NCBI GenBank assembly: GCA_040902105.1
Contig: JBBDXW010000074.1
Location: 62,001-126,000, forward strand
DNA length: 64,000 nt
From: IDS-8 sp040902105
GTDB taxonomy: Bacteria; Pseudomonadota; Gammaproteobacteria; Steroidobacterales; Woeseiaceae
Direction of reading: 5' to 3'
Of this stretch, positions 8,307-17,778 are shown one piece after another. Position 1 is the stretch's first letter. Every line of letters starts with the position of its first letter. Made by a program: the position numbers and the translations under genes. The notes under the pieces are model-generated. The model worked only from the letters and a program-made list of their open reading frames with translations. It was not told the DNA's origin and ran no database searches.

Positions 8307-9044
8307 TTAACGGCCAGGGATCAGCAGGTAGCCGACCCCGCGTTGATTCTGAATGGTCGTATTACGTCCGCCGGTCTGCTCGAGCTTGCCGCGTAGATTG
8401 CTGATGTGCGTATCGATACTCCTGTCGTATGGCATCAGTCGTCGCCCGAGCGCTCGCTCGCTCAATTGCTCCTTGCTGACGACTTTTCCAGGCGTTTCCA
8501 GGAGGCAGCGCAGAATTTCAAATTCCGTTCCTGTGAGCCGGACTTCATTGCCGTCGACGGTTACGCGATGCGTGCGCAGATCCAGCTCGATGCCGCCCAG
8601 TTCGAGCCGCGTCGTGTCGCCGCCGTTGCGTTGTGAGCGCCGCAAAATGGCCTTGATTCTCGCAACCAGTTCTCGCGGATTGAACGGCTTCGGCAGATAG
8701 TCGTCCGCGCCGAATTCCAGTCCGATGATGCGATCGACATCGTCGCCTCTTGCCGTCAGCATGATCACCGGCACGTCGCTGTTGCGGCGGACGCGTTGCA
8801 ATACTTCCAGGCCGCTCAGCCCCGGAAGCATGATGTCGAGAATCAGAAGGTCGAAACGTTCGGCAGCCAGCTTTTGCAGTCCCTCTTCGCCGCTCGTGCA
8901 CACCGCGAGTTCGAGTTTGTCGGTTGCGAAGTAATCGCTCAGCATGCTGCCGAGCTGCCGGTCATCGTCGATCAGCAGAATACTGGCTTCCCGTTGTGGC
9001 GATGTAGTCCGCAATGCCGTGTACAGTTCCTTACGTTGACGCAT
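8307..9044 (-). CDS. CpxR-like OmpR-family response regulator
   Basis: The receiver domain shows the acidic pair LLIDDD, the phospho-acceptor Asp in LLILDIMLPG, the Thr in MLTARGDD and the Lys in YLPKPF. The C-terminal winged helix has LTGTEFEILRCLLETPG and the wing segment RGVGYLL. I start at the ATG at 9042-9044 (245 residues) because the 28 extra upstream codons are unlike a receiver domain. It is the partner of the adjacent CpxA-like kinase and probably controls the divergent cpxP-like gene across the 130-bp gap at 9045-9174. Confidence 0.9.
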   Translation of the reverse strand: MRQRKELYTALRTTSPQREASILLIDDDRQLGSMLSDYFATDKLELAVCTSGEEGLQKLAAERFDLLILDIMLPGLSGLEVLQRVRRNSDVPVIMLTARGDDVDRIIGLEFGADDYLPKPFNPRELVARIKAILRRSQRNGGDTTRLELGGIELDLRTHRVTVDGNEVRLTGTEFEILRCLLETPGKVVSKEQLSERALGRRLMPYDRSIDTHISNLRGKLEQTGGRNTTIQNQRGVGYLLIPGR

Positions 9045-9174
9045 CGTCGTTGAAAGACGGTATCGACGCAACGCAGGCTTGACAATTCTTTGCAATGCCG
9101 GAACTTGTCCTGACGTTTGTCGACGCAATTCCGCTTAATGTCCGATCGACAAACCAGGACCACGGAGCAAGTAC

Positions 9175-9681
9175 ATGAAGAAGCATATGATCAGCGCACT
9201 ATCGGTTGCACTTTTCGCGGTTACGAGTGGTGCGGCTGTTGCCGGACACGGACATCACGGCGGCGAACACGACGGTAAGCACCGTGCACATCGCGGGGCG
9301 GGAATGCATGAAAGCGGCGATCCCGGCCGAATGGTCGGGCACCTCACGCGGGAGCTGGATCTGGATGAGACGCAGCAGCAGGAGATTGACAACGTCGTAC
9401 TTGCGGCAAGGCCGCAAATGGACGCCCTGCGGGAACGTGCCGACGCGAATCGCAAGGCTTTCCACGAACTCGACCTCGACAGTGAACACGATGCGAAACT
9501 GAACGCGTTGGCGGTAGAAAAAGGCGCCATTGCAACCGAGCACGCCTTGTTGCATGGCAGGCTGAAGGCCGACATACGCGCAGTGTTGACACCGGCGCAG
9601 CGACAGCAGTTGTTCGACCAGGCGCAAGCGAAGCGCGAACGCTATCAGAGGCGCCAGGACGAGCGCTCGCCGATCGAATAG
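9175..9681 (+). CDS. CpxP/Spy-like periplasmic LTxxQ protein
   Basis: The 168-residue protein has a signal peptide (MKKHMISALSVALFAVTSG, cut near AVAG) followed by a His-rich stretch of about 30 residues that could bind metal. The helical remainder ends in LTPAQRQQLFDQ, the LTxxQ motif of CpxP/Spy/CnrX-type periplasmic chaperone-sensors. It is divergent from the cpxR-like gene, the same layout as E. coli cpxP-cpxRA. In that system CpxP restrains the kinase. A metal-buffering role of the His-rich segment is inference. Confidence 0.88.
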   Translation: MKKHMISALSVALFAVTSGAAVAGHGHHGGEHDGKHRAHRGAGMHESGDPGRMVGHLTRELDLDETQQQEIDNVVLAARPQMDALRERADANRKAFHELDLDSEHDAKLNALAVEKGAIATEHALLHGRLKADIRAVLTPAQRQQLFDQAQAKRERYQRRQDERSPIE

Positions 9682-10066
9682 TGACCTGTTGCGCCGCCGG
9701 CCAGCCGGATGGGCCGGCGGCATCCCACCGCCTGGATTTCCCTCCCCAACCCGGGCGTCCCTCCAAAAGCGGAACTGAAACAGGCTCTTGTTACAATAAG
9801 TCAAACGCCTCCCTTACGCGCGCCCGCGGGGCCACGGGGGTTGCGCATTCGTGCTGTTGCGAGCGCTGAGTGAGCGTATTATGGTCGGCGAATGACGCGG
9901 GAAACGCGTCATCCGGCGCGATGTCCGGCGGAACTAACGCGATGCTGCTGCGATCACAATGCAGGTACGAATACAAATACGAAGCCGGGCGCGGCGGCGA
10001 CGTAAAGATCGGCCGCGCCACGCACCGTCGTAGGTGCTCAAACCATTTCAGCGAGGCGATAAGACA
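9682..10066. other. 385-bp intergenic stretch with hairpin
   Basis: No convincing gene is seen. Just after the cpxP-like stop there is a perfect 10-bp inverted repeat, GCCGCCGGCC at 9693-9702 and its complement at 9712-9721, with a 9-base loop and no T-run. It may end transcription or stabilise the 3' end. The rest presumably holds the promoter of the lipoprotein cluster that begins at 10067. Confidence 0.5.
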
Positions 10067-11137
10067 ATGAAGTTTATCAACCAGACGCAGCGAATGGTCC
10101 GCGGGTTACGCCCCCTCATTCTCGGTTTGGCCGGCACGCTGCTGTTGGGCGGCTGCGCGGTTTCCAGTTCCGGCGGTGCAAGCGGTGGAATGGGTGGTGG
10201 CATGCCCGGCGGTTCGTCCGGCGGTGGAATGCCCGGCGGCATGCCGGGTGAAGGTGGCGGCATGCCGGGCGGTTCTTCCGGCGGCGGGATGCCGGGTGGT
10301 TCGTCGGGCGGCGGCGGCATGCCGGGTGGTTCGTCGGGCGGCGGTGGAATGCCTGGCGGAATGTCGGGAGGCGGTGGTGGTGCCTCCGGCGGTGGAATGC
10401 CGGGCGGCATGTCCGGCGGCGGAGGTGGTGGTGGCGGTGCCTCGGGCGGTGGAATGCCGGGCGGCATGTCCGGCGGCGGCGGCGGCGGCGGCGCCTCGGG
10501 TGGTGGAATGCCGGGTGGCATGGACGGCGGCGCGGGTGGTGGCGGCGGCGCCGGAGGCGGCGGTGTCCGCGGTCTGGGCGGCCAGGTGCCTGGCACCGGC
10601 GGCGCGGCAGGCGGCGCCGGCGGCGACGGCAACTGCGGCGAGAATCTTCCCGGCGGTGTCGGCGGCATGGAGAAATCCGGCGAATGCGCGGGCGACGTGG
10701 GTTCGGTCCCCGGCGAAACCGAAGCCGAGCGGCAGGCGCGCCTCGAAGGCGAGCTCGATAAATCGGTGGGCGGCTTCGATGAAGTGCTTGCCGAAGAGCA
10801 ACGCGAAATTTCCACCGTCGGGCGCGATACGGAAGGTTTCGGCGGCGGCGGTGCCGGCGGCAGCGGCGGTGTCGGGCTCGGCAAGCAGGCGAGCGGCGGC
10901 GTCGAAGGGACCGGCGAGGCCGAGGTTGCGCGGGCAGGAGCTGCCGGCAGCGGTTCGACACCGTCGGTGGAGAGCATGTCCGAAGAGGAGATTGCGAAGC
11001 GGACGCCCGAGGATATCCCCGACCTCGTGAGCGAGGATATCGTCGCAAAGCAATTGAAGGAAGCAGCGTTGAGCGAAGACGACCCGGTTCTGCGAGAACG
11101 CTTGTGGGAAGAGTACCGGAACTACAATAATCTGTAA
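10067..11137 (+). CDS. Gly/Met-rich low-complexity lipoprotein
   Basis: The 356-residue protein has a lipoprotein signal ending in LLLGGCAVSS. Directly after the lipidated Cys come about 130 residues of imperfect repeats built from GGGMPGG, GGSSGG and GGMSGG, then another Gly/Ala-rich region. Only the last 130 or so residues look like a normal folded or helical segment, with an acidic EEEIAKRTPEDIPDLVSED stretch near the end. No family is recognised. It heads the kinase/FHA/VWA cluster, so an envelope-scaffold or surface role is possible but unproven. The ATG at 10067 follows GAGGCGATAAG; the longer frame from 10034 would spoil the signal peptide. Confidence 0.75.
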   Translation: MKFINQTQRMVRGLRPLILGLAGTLLLGGCAVSSSGGASGGMGGGMPGGSSGGGMPGGMPGEGGGMPGGSSGGGMPGGSSGGGGMPGGSSGGGGMPGGMSGGGGGASGGGMPGGMSGGGGGGGGASGGGMPGGMSGGGGGGGASGGGMPGGMDGGAGGGGGAGGGGVRGLGGQVPGTGGAAGGAGGDGNCGENLPGGVGGMEKSGECAGDVGSVPGETEAERQARLEGELDKSVGGFDEVLAEEQREISTVGRDTEGFGGGGAGGSGGVGLGKQASGGVEGTGEAEVARAGAAGSGSTPSVESMSEEEIAKRTPEDIPDLVSEDIVAKQLKEAALSEDDPVLRERLWEEYRNYNNL

Positions 11138-11199
11138 CCGCTGCCGGAGCGCACGCAAAGTCGGAGGGAACCCGGGCATCAGGGGTGTTTGAAGTTGAT

Positions 11200-12450
11200 A
11201 TGAAAAAAACTCTGCTTCTTCTCCTGTCGGCAATATCCGCAACGTTGCTGTGTGCGAGCTGCACGGTTTCGGAAGTCGTTACAGCAGACAAGACGGAGTT
11301 GAACGTAGCCTCGCTGGATATTTCCGAGAACATGCTGCTCGACGTCGGCATCATCAATTTCGAAGACGGGATCCCCGAGGGTAACGACGCGGACGACAGC
11401 GGCGTCTACCCGGAGGTACGTGAAGCCGAAACCCGATATATACCTTATCACCTGAAAACGACGCTGCAGGGCACCGGATATTGGGGTGCCGTCCGGGTCA
11501 TACCGTCGCGCTACGTCTTCACCGACGTCGTTCTGAGTGGAGGGATCGAGGATTCGGACGGCGAATTCGTCACGCTGCGCGTGAAAGCCGAAGATGCGAT
11601 GGGCCGGACGTGGTACGAAAAAGAATATGCGATGCAAACCGGCATCACGTCCTATTCCGAATCCCGGGACCGCAGCCAGGACCCCTACCAGAAAGTGTTC
11701 AACGATATCGCGAACGATCTCCGCACTCACGCGGCGGCACTCTCGCCGCAGGATGTAACGAGAATTCGCCAGGTCTCGGAACTCCGTTTCTTTGAAGATA
11801 TGGCGCCGGATATCTACGGTGAATATCTCGTTACCAACGATGATGGGGTAACGTCTCCGGTACGACTGCCGGCGACCAACGATCCGATGATCGACCGTCT
11901 GAGACAGATCCGCGAGCGCGACCGTCTCGTCATCGATACCCTGAATGAGCACTACGCCAATTTCTATTACGGGGTCGCCATTCCCTATGAGTCCTGGAGA
12001 AAGGCCGCGCGCGAGCAGGCCGTCAGCTATCGCCAGATCAAGCGATCCGCCGCGTTGCGCGCACTCCTGGGCGTGGTCGTGGTTGCCGGTTCGCTGAGCA
12101 TCGATACCAGCGGTTCGAGCGGTTCCAGCGCCAGGGCCAAACAGGCCGCTCAGTATGTGGGCATCAATCGCGGCATCGGCACGATCATCGCCTCGTGGCA
12201 GCTCCGGTCTTCGGCAAACATACATCGCGAAAACATCAAGGAACTGTCGGAATCGTTCGGCGCCGAGGCCGCGCCGATGGTGGTCAAAGTCGAAGGCGAG
12301 TCTCGCCGGCTGACCGGTACCGCGGAGGCCCAGTATGAGGGCTGGCGCAAGTTGCTGAAGGAAATCTACCAGGCCGAAACCGGTTTTTCGCAGGCGATCG
12401 ACGTCGGCGTGCCCGCCAGGTCCGCGCAGAACCAGCAACCAACCGGTTAG
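11200..12450 (+). CDS. Predicted lipoprotein of the kinase/VWA cluster
   Basis: The 416-residue protein begins MKKTLLLLLSAISATLLCASC, a signal peptide with a probable but atypical lipobox (Cys at -3). The remainder is soluble and mixed alpha/beta, with a hydrophobic stretch RALLGVVVVAGSLSI around residue 290. No domain is recognised with confidence. The early segment (GIINFEDGIPEG, then YHLKTTLQGTGYWGAVRVIP) resembles stress-bundle proteins that build an envelope-exposed beta platform, but this is only an impression. It lies 62 bp after the Gly-rich lipoprotein and 3 bp before the membrane kinase, so it is probably co-transcribed with both. Confidence 0.72.
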   Translation: MKKTLLLLLSAISATLLCASCTVSEVVTADKTELNVASLDISENMLLDVGIINFEDGIPEGNDADDSGVYPEVREAETRYIPYHLKTTLQGTGYWGAVRVIPSRYVFTDVVLSGGIEDSDGEFVTLRVKAEDAMGRTWYEKEYAMQTGITSYSESRDRSQDPYQKVFNDIANDLRTHAAALSPQDVTRIRQVSELRFFEDMAPDIYGEYLVTNDDGVTSPVRLPATNDPMIDRLRQIRERDRLVIDTLNEHYANFYYGVAIPYESWRKAAREQAVSYRQIKRSAALRALLGVVVVAGSLSIDTSGSSGSSARAKQAAQYVGINRGIGTIIASWQLRSSANIHRENIKELSESFGAEAAPMVVKVEGESRRLTGTAEAQYEGWRKLLKEIYQAETGFSQAIDVGVPARSAQNQQPTG

Positions 12451-12453
12451 AAG

Positions 12454-14823
12454 TTGTCGAACCAGTTTATGCGGGTACTGAAAGAAGGTACGCGGCTGGC
12501 CGACAGATATACGCTCATTCGCCGGCTCGGAGCCGGCGGGATGTCGGAGGTCTGGCTGGCGGAGGATCGGCGAGCTGAACACCGTGTCGCGCTCAAGTTC
12601 CTCGCGCCGAGCCTTTCGCAGAATTCTTCCGGGCGAACCCTTTTCCATCAGGAATGGCGCACGGCCAGCCGCCTGATGCACCCGCACATCGTGCGCGTGT
12701 TCGAGTATCACGACGATCCGGACGGACCCTATTACAGTCAGCAATACATCGACGGCCCCGAAATTCGCGTCGTTGCGGGACAGCCGCCGCTGGATGCACT
12801 TCGCCCGTTCGGCCTTATCGCCGACGCACTGCGTTACGCGCACGTCAAGGGGCTCATTCACCGCGACATCAAGGCGAGCAACGTGCTGCTCGATCGCCGC
12901 GGACTGCCATACCTGATCGACTTCGGCATCGCCGCAAAACCCGATGCGCCCGCCTCGGGCGGCAGCGCAATTGCCGCAAGCCCGCAGCAACGTGCCGGCC
13001 AGAATCCGGACCCCGCGGACGACGTCTACGCCCTGGGCGTGCTGATGCACGAAATTCTGACCGGCAGCCCGCCGCAGGCTGCGGAAACGGAGAACGCCGC
13101 GTTTTCGGCAACGATCACCGCTGCCGATGGCTCGCCGATCCCCGAAGAACTGCAACGCATTGTCCGCGACATGCTTCTGCCCGGGTCGAGTGAGAGACCG
13201 TCGGCCGAACAGGTTGCCCAAAGGCTGCTCGAGGCCGGTGTGGCGTCCGGGTCCGCGCTGATACGAAGCCGCGGTGCGGAAGCTCTGGACGTTACCGAAA
13301 TCGGGGCGGACCCTCTCCAGCCGATACGTCCGGTGCGGCCGGATGCGACGTCGCACGCGATGAGCCCGGCCGACAATGTCAGGGTTCGCGGCGTGTCGCC
13401 GAAAGTTGCGTTCGGCGGACTGGCCTTGCTGGTGCTGGTTTCCCTCACCGTCATCTTCTGGCTGCCGAATGTCGTGGACAACGAAAGCGAGGGCACGGCC
13501 GATACGCCGGACGCGCCGGCTGCGGGCGATACCGATGTCGCCCCTGTCGAAACGGAGTCGACGGCGACCGAAAGCCGTGTCGATCCTGCCACGGAAGCAG
13601 CACTCAAAGCGGCGACGGACGAATCGCTCGGAGACCTGCTGTCCCGGCTGGAGCGCCTGCGCTATCGCGGCATCGAGCACTGGGGCGGTCAGATGTATCT
13701 GAACGTCCTGGATGTCTACGAGCAGGGAGACAAGGCCTACCTTGACAAGGACTATCGGCTGGCGGGCGACCGATACCGTGAAGCGAGCGACATGCTGGAG
13801 CCGTTCTTCGATCGCATTGACGGCGTCTTCGCCGAGACCCTCGATGCGGCGGGCGCTGCTTTCGCTTCCGGCGATCATGCGGAGGCGGTGAGGTTATACG
13901 ACCTGGCAGTGACCATAACGCCGGGCCATGCGGAAGCGGAGCAGGGCCTCGCGCGCGCCCGGAACCTGTCGTCGGTGCTCAGCCTGATGGACCAGGCGCT
14001 GAACTTCGAGAATGACCTCGACCTGCAGGCGGCGAAGCTTGCGTTCGAAAAAGCGCTCGAGCTCGATCCTGCGTGGCAGCCGGCGGCGAGCGGCCTCGAG
14101 CGCGTGACCGAGGCAATCCGGCAACTGTCGTTCGAGCAGCGCATGACGGAAGGTCTCGAGGCGCTTGCGGTTGGCGATTATCAAAGTGCAAGGGCGGCCT
14201 TCGATGCTGCGAAGCTGCTGCACCCGGACTCGCAACAGCCGGTGGACGGTTTGCAGCGGGTCGACCAGGAAATTCGCCTGGGTAACATTCGCCGCCTGGA
14301 ACAGCAAGCCGCAGCCCTGGAAACCAATGAGGAATGGCAGGCGGCGATTGCGACGTACGAGGAAATAGGCAAGATCGATTCGGATTTGCAGTTTGTCAGG
14401 GAAGGACTCGCACGCGCCAGGGCGCGGGCGGCAGTCCATGAGAGACTCGAGACGTTCATCAGCGATCCCGATTCCCTGAGCGCTCCGGCAACGATGCAGT
14501 CGGCAACGCAATTGCTGCTGCAGGTGACGACGATGACGCCGATCGGACCGCGTCTCGAAGATCGCAAAAACGAATTGTCGCGATTGCTGAAACGTGCCGC
14601 GACCCCGCTCAAGGTGCAGCTGGTATCCGATAATGCGACGGAGGTGTCCATCTTCAGGGTCGGCAAACTGGGAGCGTTTACGACACAGGAGCTGAGCCTG
14701 CGCCCGGGAGCCTACGTTGCGACCGGCAGCCGGACAGGATTCCGCGACGTGCGGCTGGAATTTCGCGTTGCCCCGGAGATCGAACCGGAGCCTGTCGTCA
14801 TCAAATGTGAGGAACGGATTTGA
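12454..14823 (+). CDS. Membrane Ser/Thr kinase with TPR-like extracytoplasmic region
   Basis: Residues about 19-262 are a Hanks-type kinase: LGAGGMSEV at 25-33, Lys48 in VALKFL, HRDIKASN at 136-143 and DFG at 156-158. The activation segment is short, with SPQQ where APE is usual. A membrane span lies at about 318-338. The 450 residues beyond it contain helical TPR-like repeats with typical signatures (AFASGDHAEAVRLYDLAVTI, FEKALELDP). The last 60 residues look like a small PEGA-like beta domain. The layout is that of PknB-type receptor kinases with a periplasmic sensor. It overlaps the next gene by 4 bp. TTG 12454 or ATG 12469 could be the start. Confidence 0.9.
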   Translation: MSNQFMRVLKEGTRLADRYTLIRRLGAGGMSEVWLAEDRRAEHRVALKFLAPSLSQNSSGRTLFHQEWRTASRLMHPHIVRVFEYHDDPDGPYYSQQYIDGPEIRVVAGQPPLDALRPFGLIADALRYAHVKGLIHRDIKASNVLLDRRGLPYLIDFGIAAKPDAPASGGSAIAASPQQRAGQNPDPADDVYALGVLMHEILTGSPPQAAETENAAFSATITAADGSPIPEELQRIVRDMLLPGSSERPSAEQVAQRLLEAGVASGSALIRSRGAEALDVTEIGADPLQPIRPVRPDATSHAMSPADNVRVRGVSPKVAFGGLALLVLVSLTVIFWLPNVVDNESEGTADTPDAPAAGDTDVAPVETESTATESRVDPATEAALKAATDESLGDLLSRLERLRYRGIEHWGGQMYLNVLDVYEQGDKAYLDKDYRLAGDRYREASDMLEPFFDRIDGVFAETLDAAGAAFASGDHAEAVRLYDLAVTITPGHAEAEQGLARARNLSSVLSLMDQALNFENDLDLQAAKLAFEKALELDPAWQPAASGLERVTEAIRQLSFEQRMTEGLEALAVGDYQSARAAFDAAKLLHPDSQQPVDGLQRVDQEIRLGNIRRLEQQAAALETNEEWQAAIATYEEIGKIDSDLQFVREGLARARARAAVHERLETFISDPDSLSAPATMQSATQLLLQVTTMTPIGPRLEDRKNELSRLLKRAATPLKVQLVSDNATEVSIFRVGKLGAFTTQELSLRPGAYVATGSRTGFRDVRLEFRVAPEIEPEPVVIKCEERI

Positions 14824-17249
14824 AGGTAGCTGCTGTTGTCATCAGGGACGCGGAGGGCGAACGTCGATTCGATCTCGACCGGTTGCCGCTTCGTCTCGGG
14901 ACAGGCAGTGACTGCGAAATTCGTCTGCCGGGCCCGGGCAATGCGCCGGTTGCGCTGATCGATGAACTCGACGGCGAGCCGTTCGTGCAGCCTGTCGGCA
15001 AGAGCGGCATACGTTTCAACGACCAGCCGCTGACGACGTCAAAACGCATCGCGAGCGGCGACATGCTCACATTCTTTGGCTCGCGCATTGAGGTCAGCCA
15101 GGCGCCCGGGCAGCCGGACGCGCTGCTCGTAACGGTGCGCCTCGAGGACAGCGCGTACATCACGCAGCCCCCCGAGCTTGCCGTCGACGGTGCAGCCGCC
15201 GACGAGGAGATTGCGCCGACTGCGTTCCGTCGGGCGACCGAAGTCTCGATCGCAGCACCGCCGTCCAGTGCCTATCGATGGCAGACGGGCGTGGGCACCG
15301 GAATCGTGCTGCTGGTGCTGGTGTCATGGCTCCTGTTCAGTTCCAAGTCGATTCAATTCCAGATCGAGCCCGGCGAACCGGACCGGTTTTCCATAACAGG
15401 CGGGTGGTTTCGCCTGCCCGTCGGCGACCGGATATTGCTGCGGCCCGGCAACTACACGGTCAACGTCCGGAAGGACGGCTACTACGAGGTGAACCAGACT
15501 CTCCTGGTCGGCGACGACCCCAGCAGAACGGTGCGGATCGAGCTGCGCAAGCTGCCCGGAAAACTGACCGTCATCACCGATCCGGCCACGGAGGCAGTGG
15601 TCACGGTCGACGATGCGAACGTCGGGTCCGCACCCTATGGTCCGTTGGTGCTCGAGCCCGGCATTCATTCGGTTTCGGTAACGGCGGAACGGTTTCTGCC
15701 GTTCAGCGACCGCCTGAGCGTGCCGGGCCTGGACCGATACCAGGAGCTTCACGTGCAACTCGTGCCGCGATGGGCAAACGTGGACGTGTCGTCGAATCCG
15801 TCCGGCGCCGCGATCTACCGCGGGCAGGACAGAATCGGCACGACGCCGGCGAAGCTCGAGTTGATGGAAGGTTCGCACCAGCTGAGCGTCGTGCGCGACG
15901 GGTTCAAGGCGTGGGACGGCGTCATTGAAACCGTGCCGAACGAGGACAAGGTCATACCGACCATCGAGCTCGAGCCGGCGAACGCCGAGTTGCAGGTCAA
16001 CAGCATTCCGGTGGGCGCGAGCGTTACGGTCGACGGACGCTACAGAGGCCAGTCGCCGATCAAGCTCGCACTGTCGCCCGACATCGATTATGCAATCGGA
16101 CTTTCCAAAGCCGGCTACGGTTCGACCGTCCGCCAGGTCCGTCTCGAGGCGGCGGCGTCGCGTGCGATCACGGTCGACATGACGGCTCGTCTCGGCACGG
16201 TCATCGTCAAAGCGCTGCCGGGCGATGCCGAAATTTTCATCGACGGCCGGACGCGCGGCAGCGGCAATGCGACCCTGAATCTTTCCTCGGCGCCGCACCG
16301 GCTCGAGGTCCGCAAGGACGGGTACCAGACTTACAGCCGCAGCATTACGCCGAGGCCCGGATACCCGCAGACGATCGACGTGCGGCTGCTCACCGATGAA
16401 GAGGTCAGGCGTCAGAGCGTTGCGGGCTCCATGACCACCCCTCAGGGACAGGTTTTGCGTCGTGTCGAGCCCGGCAATTTCGTTATGGGCTCGTCGCGCC
16501 GTGAGCAGGGCAGGCGGGCGAATGAAGTGATTGTTCCGGTCATGATCACGAAGCCTTTTTACATCGGCGAAAAAGAGGTGACGAACAGGGAGTTCATTCG
16601 CTTCAGGCAGAACCACAATTCGGGCGGCGAGTTGCACGCGGCGTTATCCGGCGACAACAACCCGGCTGTGAACCTGAGCTGGGCGGAAGCCGCCGAATAC
16701 TGCAACTGGCTAAGCGCAGAAGAAGGCTTGACGCTCGCCTACGAGAAGAAATTCGAAAAATGGGAGCCGATCAAACCGGTGCCGAATGGTTACCGGCTGC
16801 CGACAGAAGCGGAATGGGCGTTAGCGATTCGCTACCAGGGACGCAGCGCTGCAACGACTTTTCCGTGGGGAGACAATATGCCGCCGCGGCGCGACAGCGG
16901 CAACTTTGCCGATCAGTCTGCGGAAGGCGTGGTGCCGTCAATATTGCCGGGTTACAACGACGGCTTTACCAGCACCGCACCGGTCGGGTCTTTTCCGCCC
17001 AACGCGCTCGGCATCTACGATGGCGGCGGCAACGTGGCGGAGTGGGTGCAGGATTACTATTCCGTGCCGACGCCCGGCCAGACGGAACCGCTGGTCGATC
17101 CCACGGGACCGGCGCGTGGGGCGAACCACGTGATACGCGGCTCGAGCTGGCGCCACTCGGGTGTCCTCGAACTGAGGCATGCGTATCGCGATTTTGGCTC
17201 TGAGGGCCGGTTTGACGTGGGTTTTCGCATTGCGAGAAATGCCGAATGA
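14820..17249 (+). CDS. FHA-like / TM / PEGA repeats / SUMF1-type protein
   Basis: The first 95 residues resemble a degenerate FHA domain (PLRLGTGSDCEIRLPG, then SGDMLTFFGSRIEV) but lack the SxxH phosphothreonine site. A membrane span follows at about 157-175. Then come several PEGA-type beta units, recognisable by repeats such as NPSGAAIYRGQDRIGTTPAKLEL and IPVGASVTVDGRYRGQSPIKL. From about residue 530 to the end is a formylglycine-generating-enzyme (SUMF1) domain: GNFVMGSSRRE, EKEVTNREF, YRLPTEAEWALA, GNVAEWVQD and GSSWR. Such domains outside sulfatase systems often serve as binding modules. The TTG start overlaps the kinase stop as TTGA, indicating translational coupling. Confidence 0.88.
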   Translation: MKVAAVVIRDAEGERRFDLDRLPLRLGTGSDCEIRLPGPGNAPVALIDELDGEPFVQPVGKSGIRFNDQPLTTSKRIASGDMLTFFGSRIEVSQAPGQPDALLVTVRLEDSAYITQPPELAVDGAAADEEIAPTAFRRATEVSIAAPPSSAYRWQTGVGTGIVLLVLVSWLLFSSKSIQFQIEPGEPDRFSITGGWFRLPVGDRILLRPGNYTVNVRKDGYYEVNQTLLVGDDPSRTVRIELRKLPGKLTVITDPATEAVVTVDDANVGSAPYGPLVLEPGIHSVSVTAERFLPFSDRLSVPGLDRYQELHVQLVPRWANVDVSSNPSGAAIYRGQDRIGTTPAKLELMEGSHQLSVVRDGFKAWDGVIETVPNEDKVIPTIELEPANAELQVNSIPVGASVTVDGRYRGQSPIKLALSPDIDYAIGLSKAGYGSTVRQVRLEAAASRAITVDMTARLGTVIVKALPGDAEIFIDGRTRGSGNATLNLSSAPHRLEVRKDGYQTYSRSITPRPGYPQTIDVRLLTDEEVRRQSVAGSMTTPQGQVLRRVEPGNFVMGSSRREQGRRANEVIVPVMITKPFYIGEKEVTNREFIRFRQNHNSGGELHAALSGDNNPAVNLSWAEAAEYCNWLSAEEGLTLAYEKKFEKWEPIKPVPNGYRLPTEAEWALAIRYQGRSAATTFPWGDNMPPRRDSGNFADQSAEGVVPSILPGYNDGFTSTAPVGSFPPNALGIYDGGGNVAEWVQDYYSVPTPGQTEPLVDPTGPARGANHVIRGSSWRHSGVLELRHAYRDFGSEGRFDVGFRIARNAE

Positions 17250-17282
17250 AGCCGTTCAGGATGAGACATTTCGCCGCGACTG

Positions 17283-17687
17283 TTGTCCAATAGCGCTGTG
17301 AGGGACCTAACGACAATCAGGGCTCTGCGCGGAGCTTCCGGTTCGATTCTCGCCATGCTGGCCGCAGCGGCGCTTCCATGCGCTCCGAGCTGGGCTCAGG
17401 ACCAGGATCAGGCCGAGGCAGAGCCGCAGCCGCAGGAACAAGCCGCAAGTCCGGACGATGCCGAAGCGGCGAGCGCCGAGGCAGAGGCTGCGGACAGCGG
17501 CGCGCCCGGCGGCGCCGACGACTCCGCCGACGATTCCGCCGACGATTCCGCTGACGGCTCGGTTGACGGCACCGGCGCCGACGATTCCGATCTCGACGAA
17601 CAGACCTACGAGTCTGACGACGATGATTTCATTCCGACGGAGGAGATTCCCGCCGACGAGCCGATCCCGTTTCCGTCGGATATATAA
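17283..17687 (+). CDS. Small acidic exported protein
   Basis: The 134-residue frame starts with TTG at 17283 (GTG at 17298 is also possible) and has a signal-peptide-like segment (ASGSILAMLAAAALPCAPSWA). The mature part is almost entirely Asp, Glu, Ala, Ser and Gln, including three DDSA units in a row at about residues 79-90. It looks disordered and could bind cations or a basic partner. No family is recognised. Its position between the SUMF1-type protein and the TolQ-like gene makes it a likely operon member. Confidence 0.6.
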   Translation: MSNSAVRDLTTIRALRGASGSILAMLAAAALPCAPSWAQDQDQAEAEPQPQEQAASPDDAEAASAEAEAADSGAPGGADDSADDSADDSADGSVDGTGADDSDLDEQTYESDDDDFIPTEEIPADEPIPFPSDI

Positions 17688-17778
17688 TTTCTCCCATAGG
17701 CCTGGCGTCAGACAGAATACCTGCGGCAAGGCAAAGTGCCGTGAGCGGGCCTGATCGTCGCGTTGCGAGTGTAACTAA

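Noticed and set aside
10190..10560. Tandem repeat array or CRISPR-like region
   Set aside because: The repeated GGCGGTGGAATGCCGGGCGG-type units are in frame and encode the Gly/Met-rich lipoprotein; there are no unique spacers.
11179..13878. Minus-strand open frame of 899 codons
   Set aside because: It lies antisense to the lipoprotein and membrane kinase genes, has no recognisable motif and arises from high GC codon bias.
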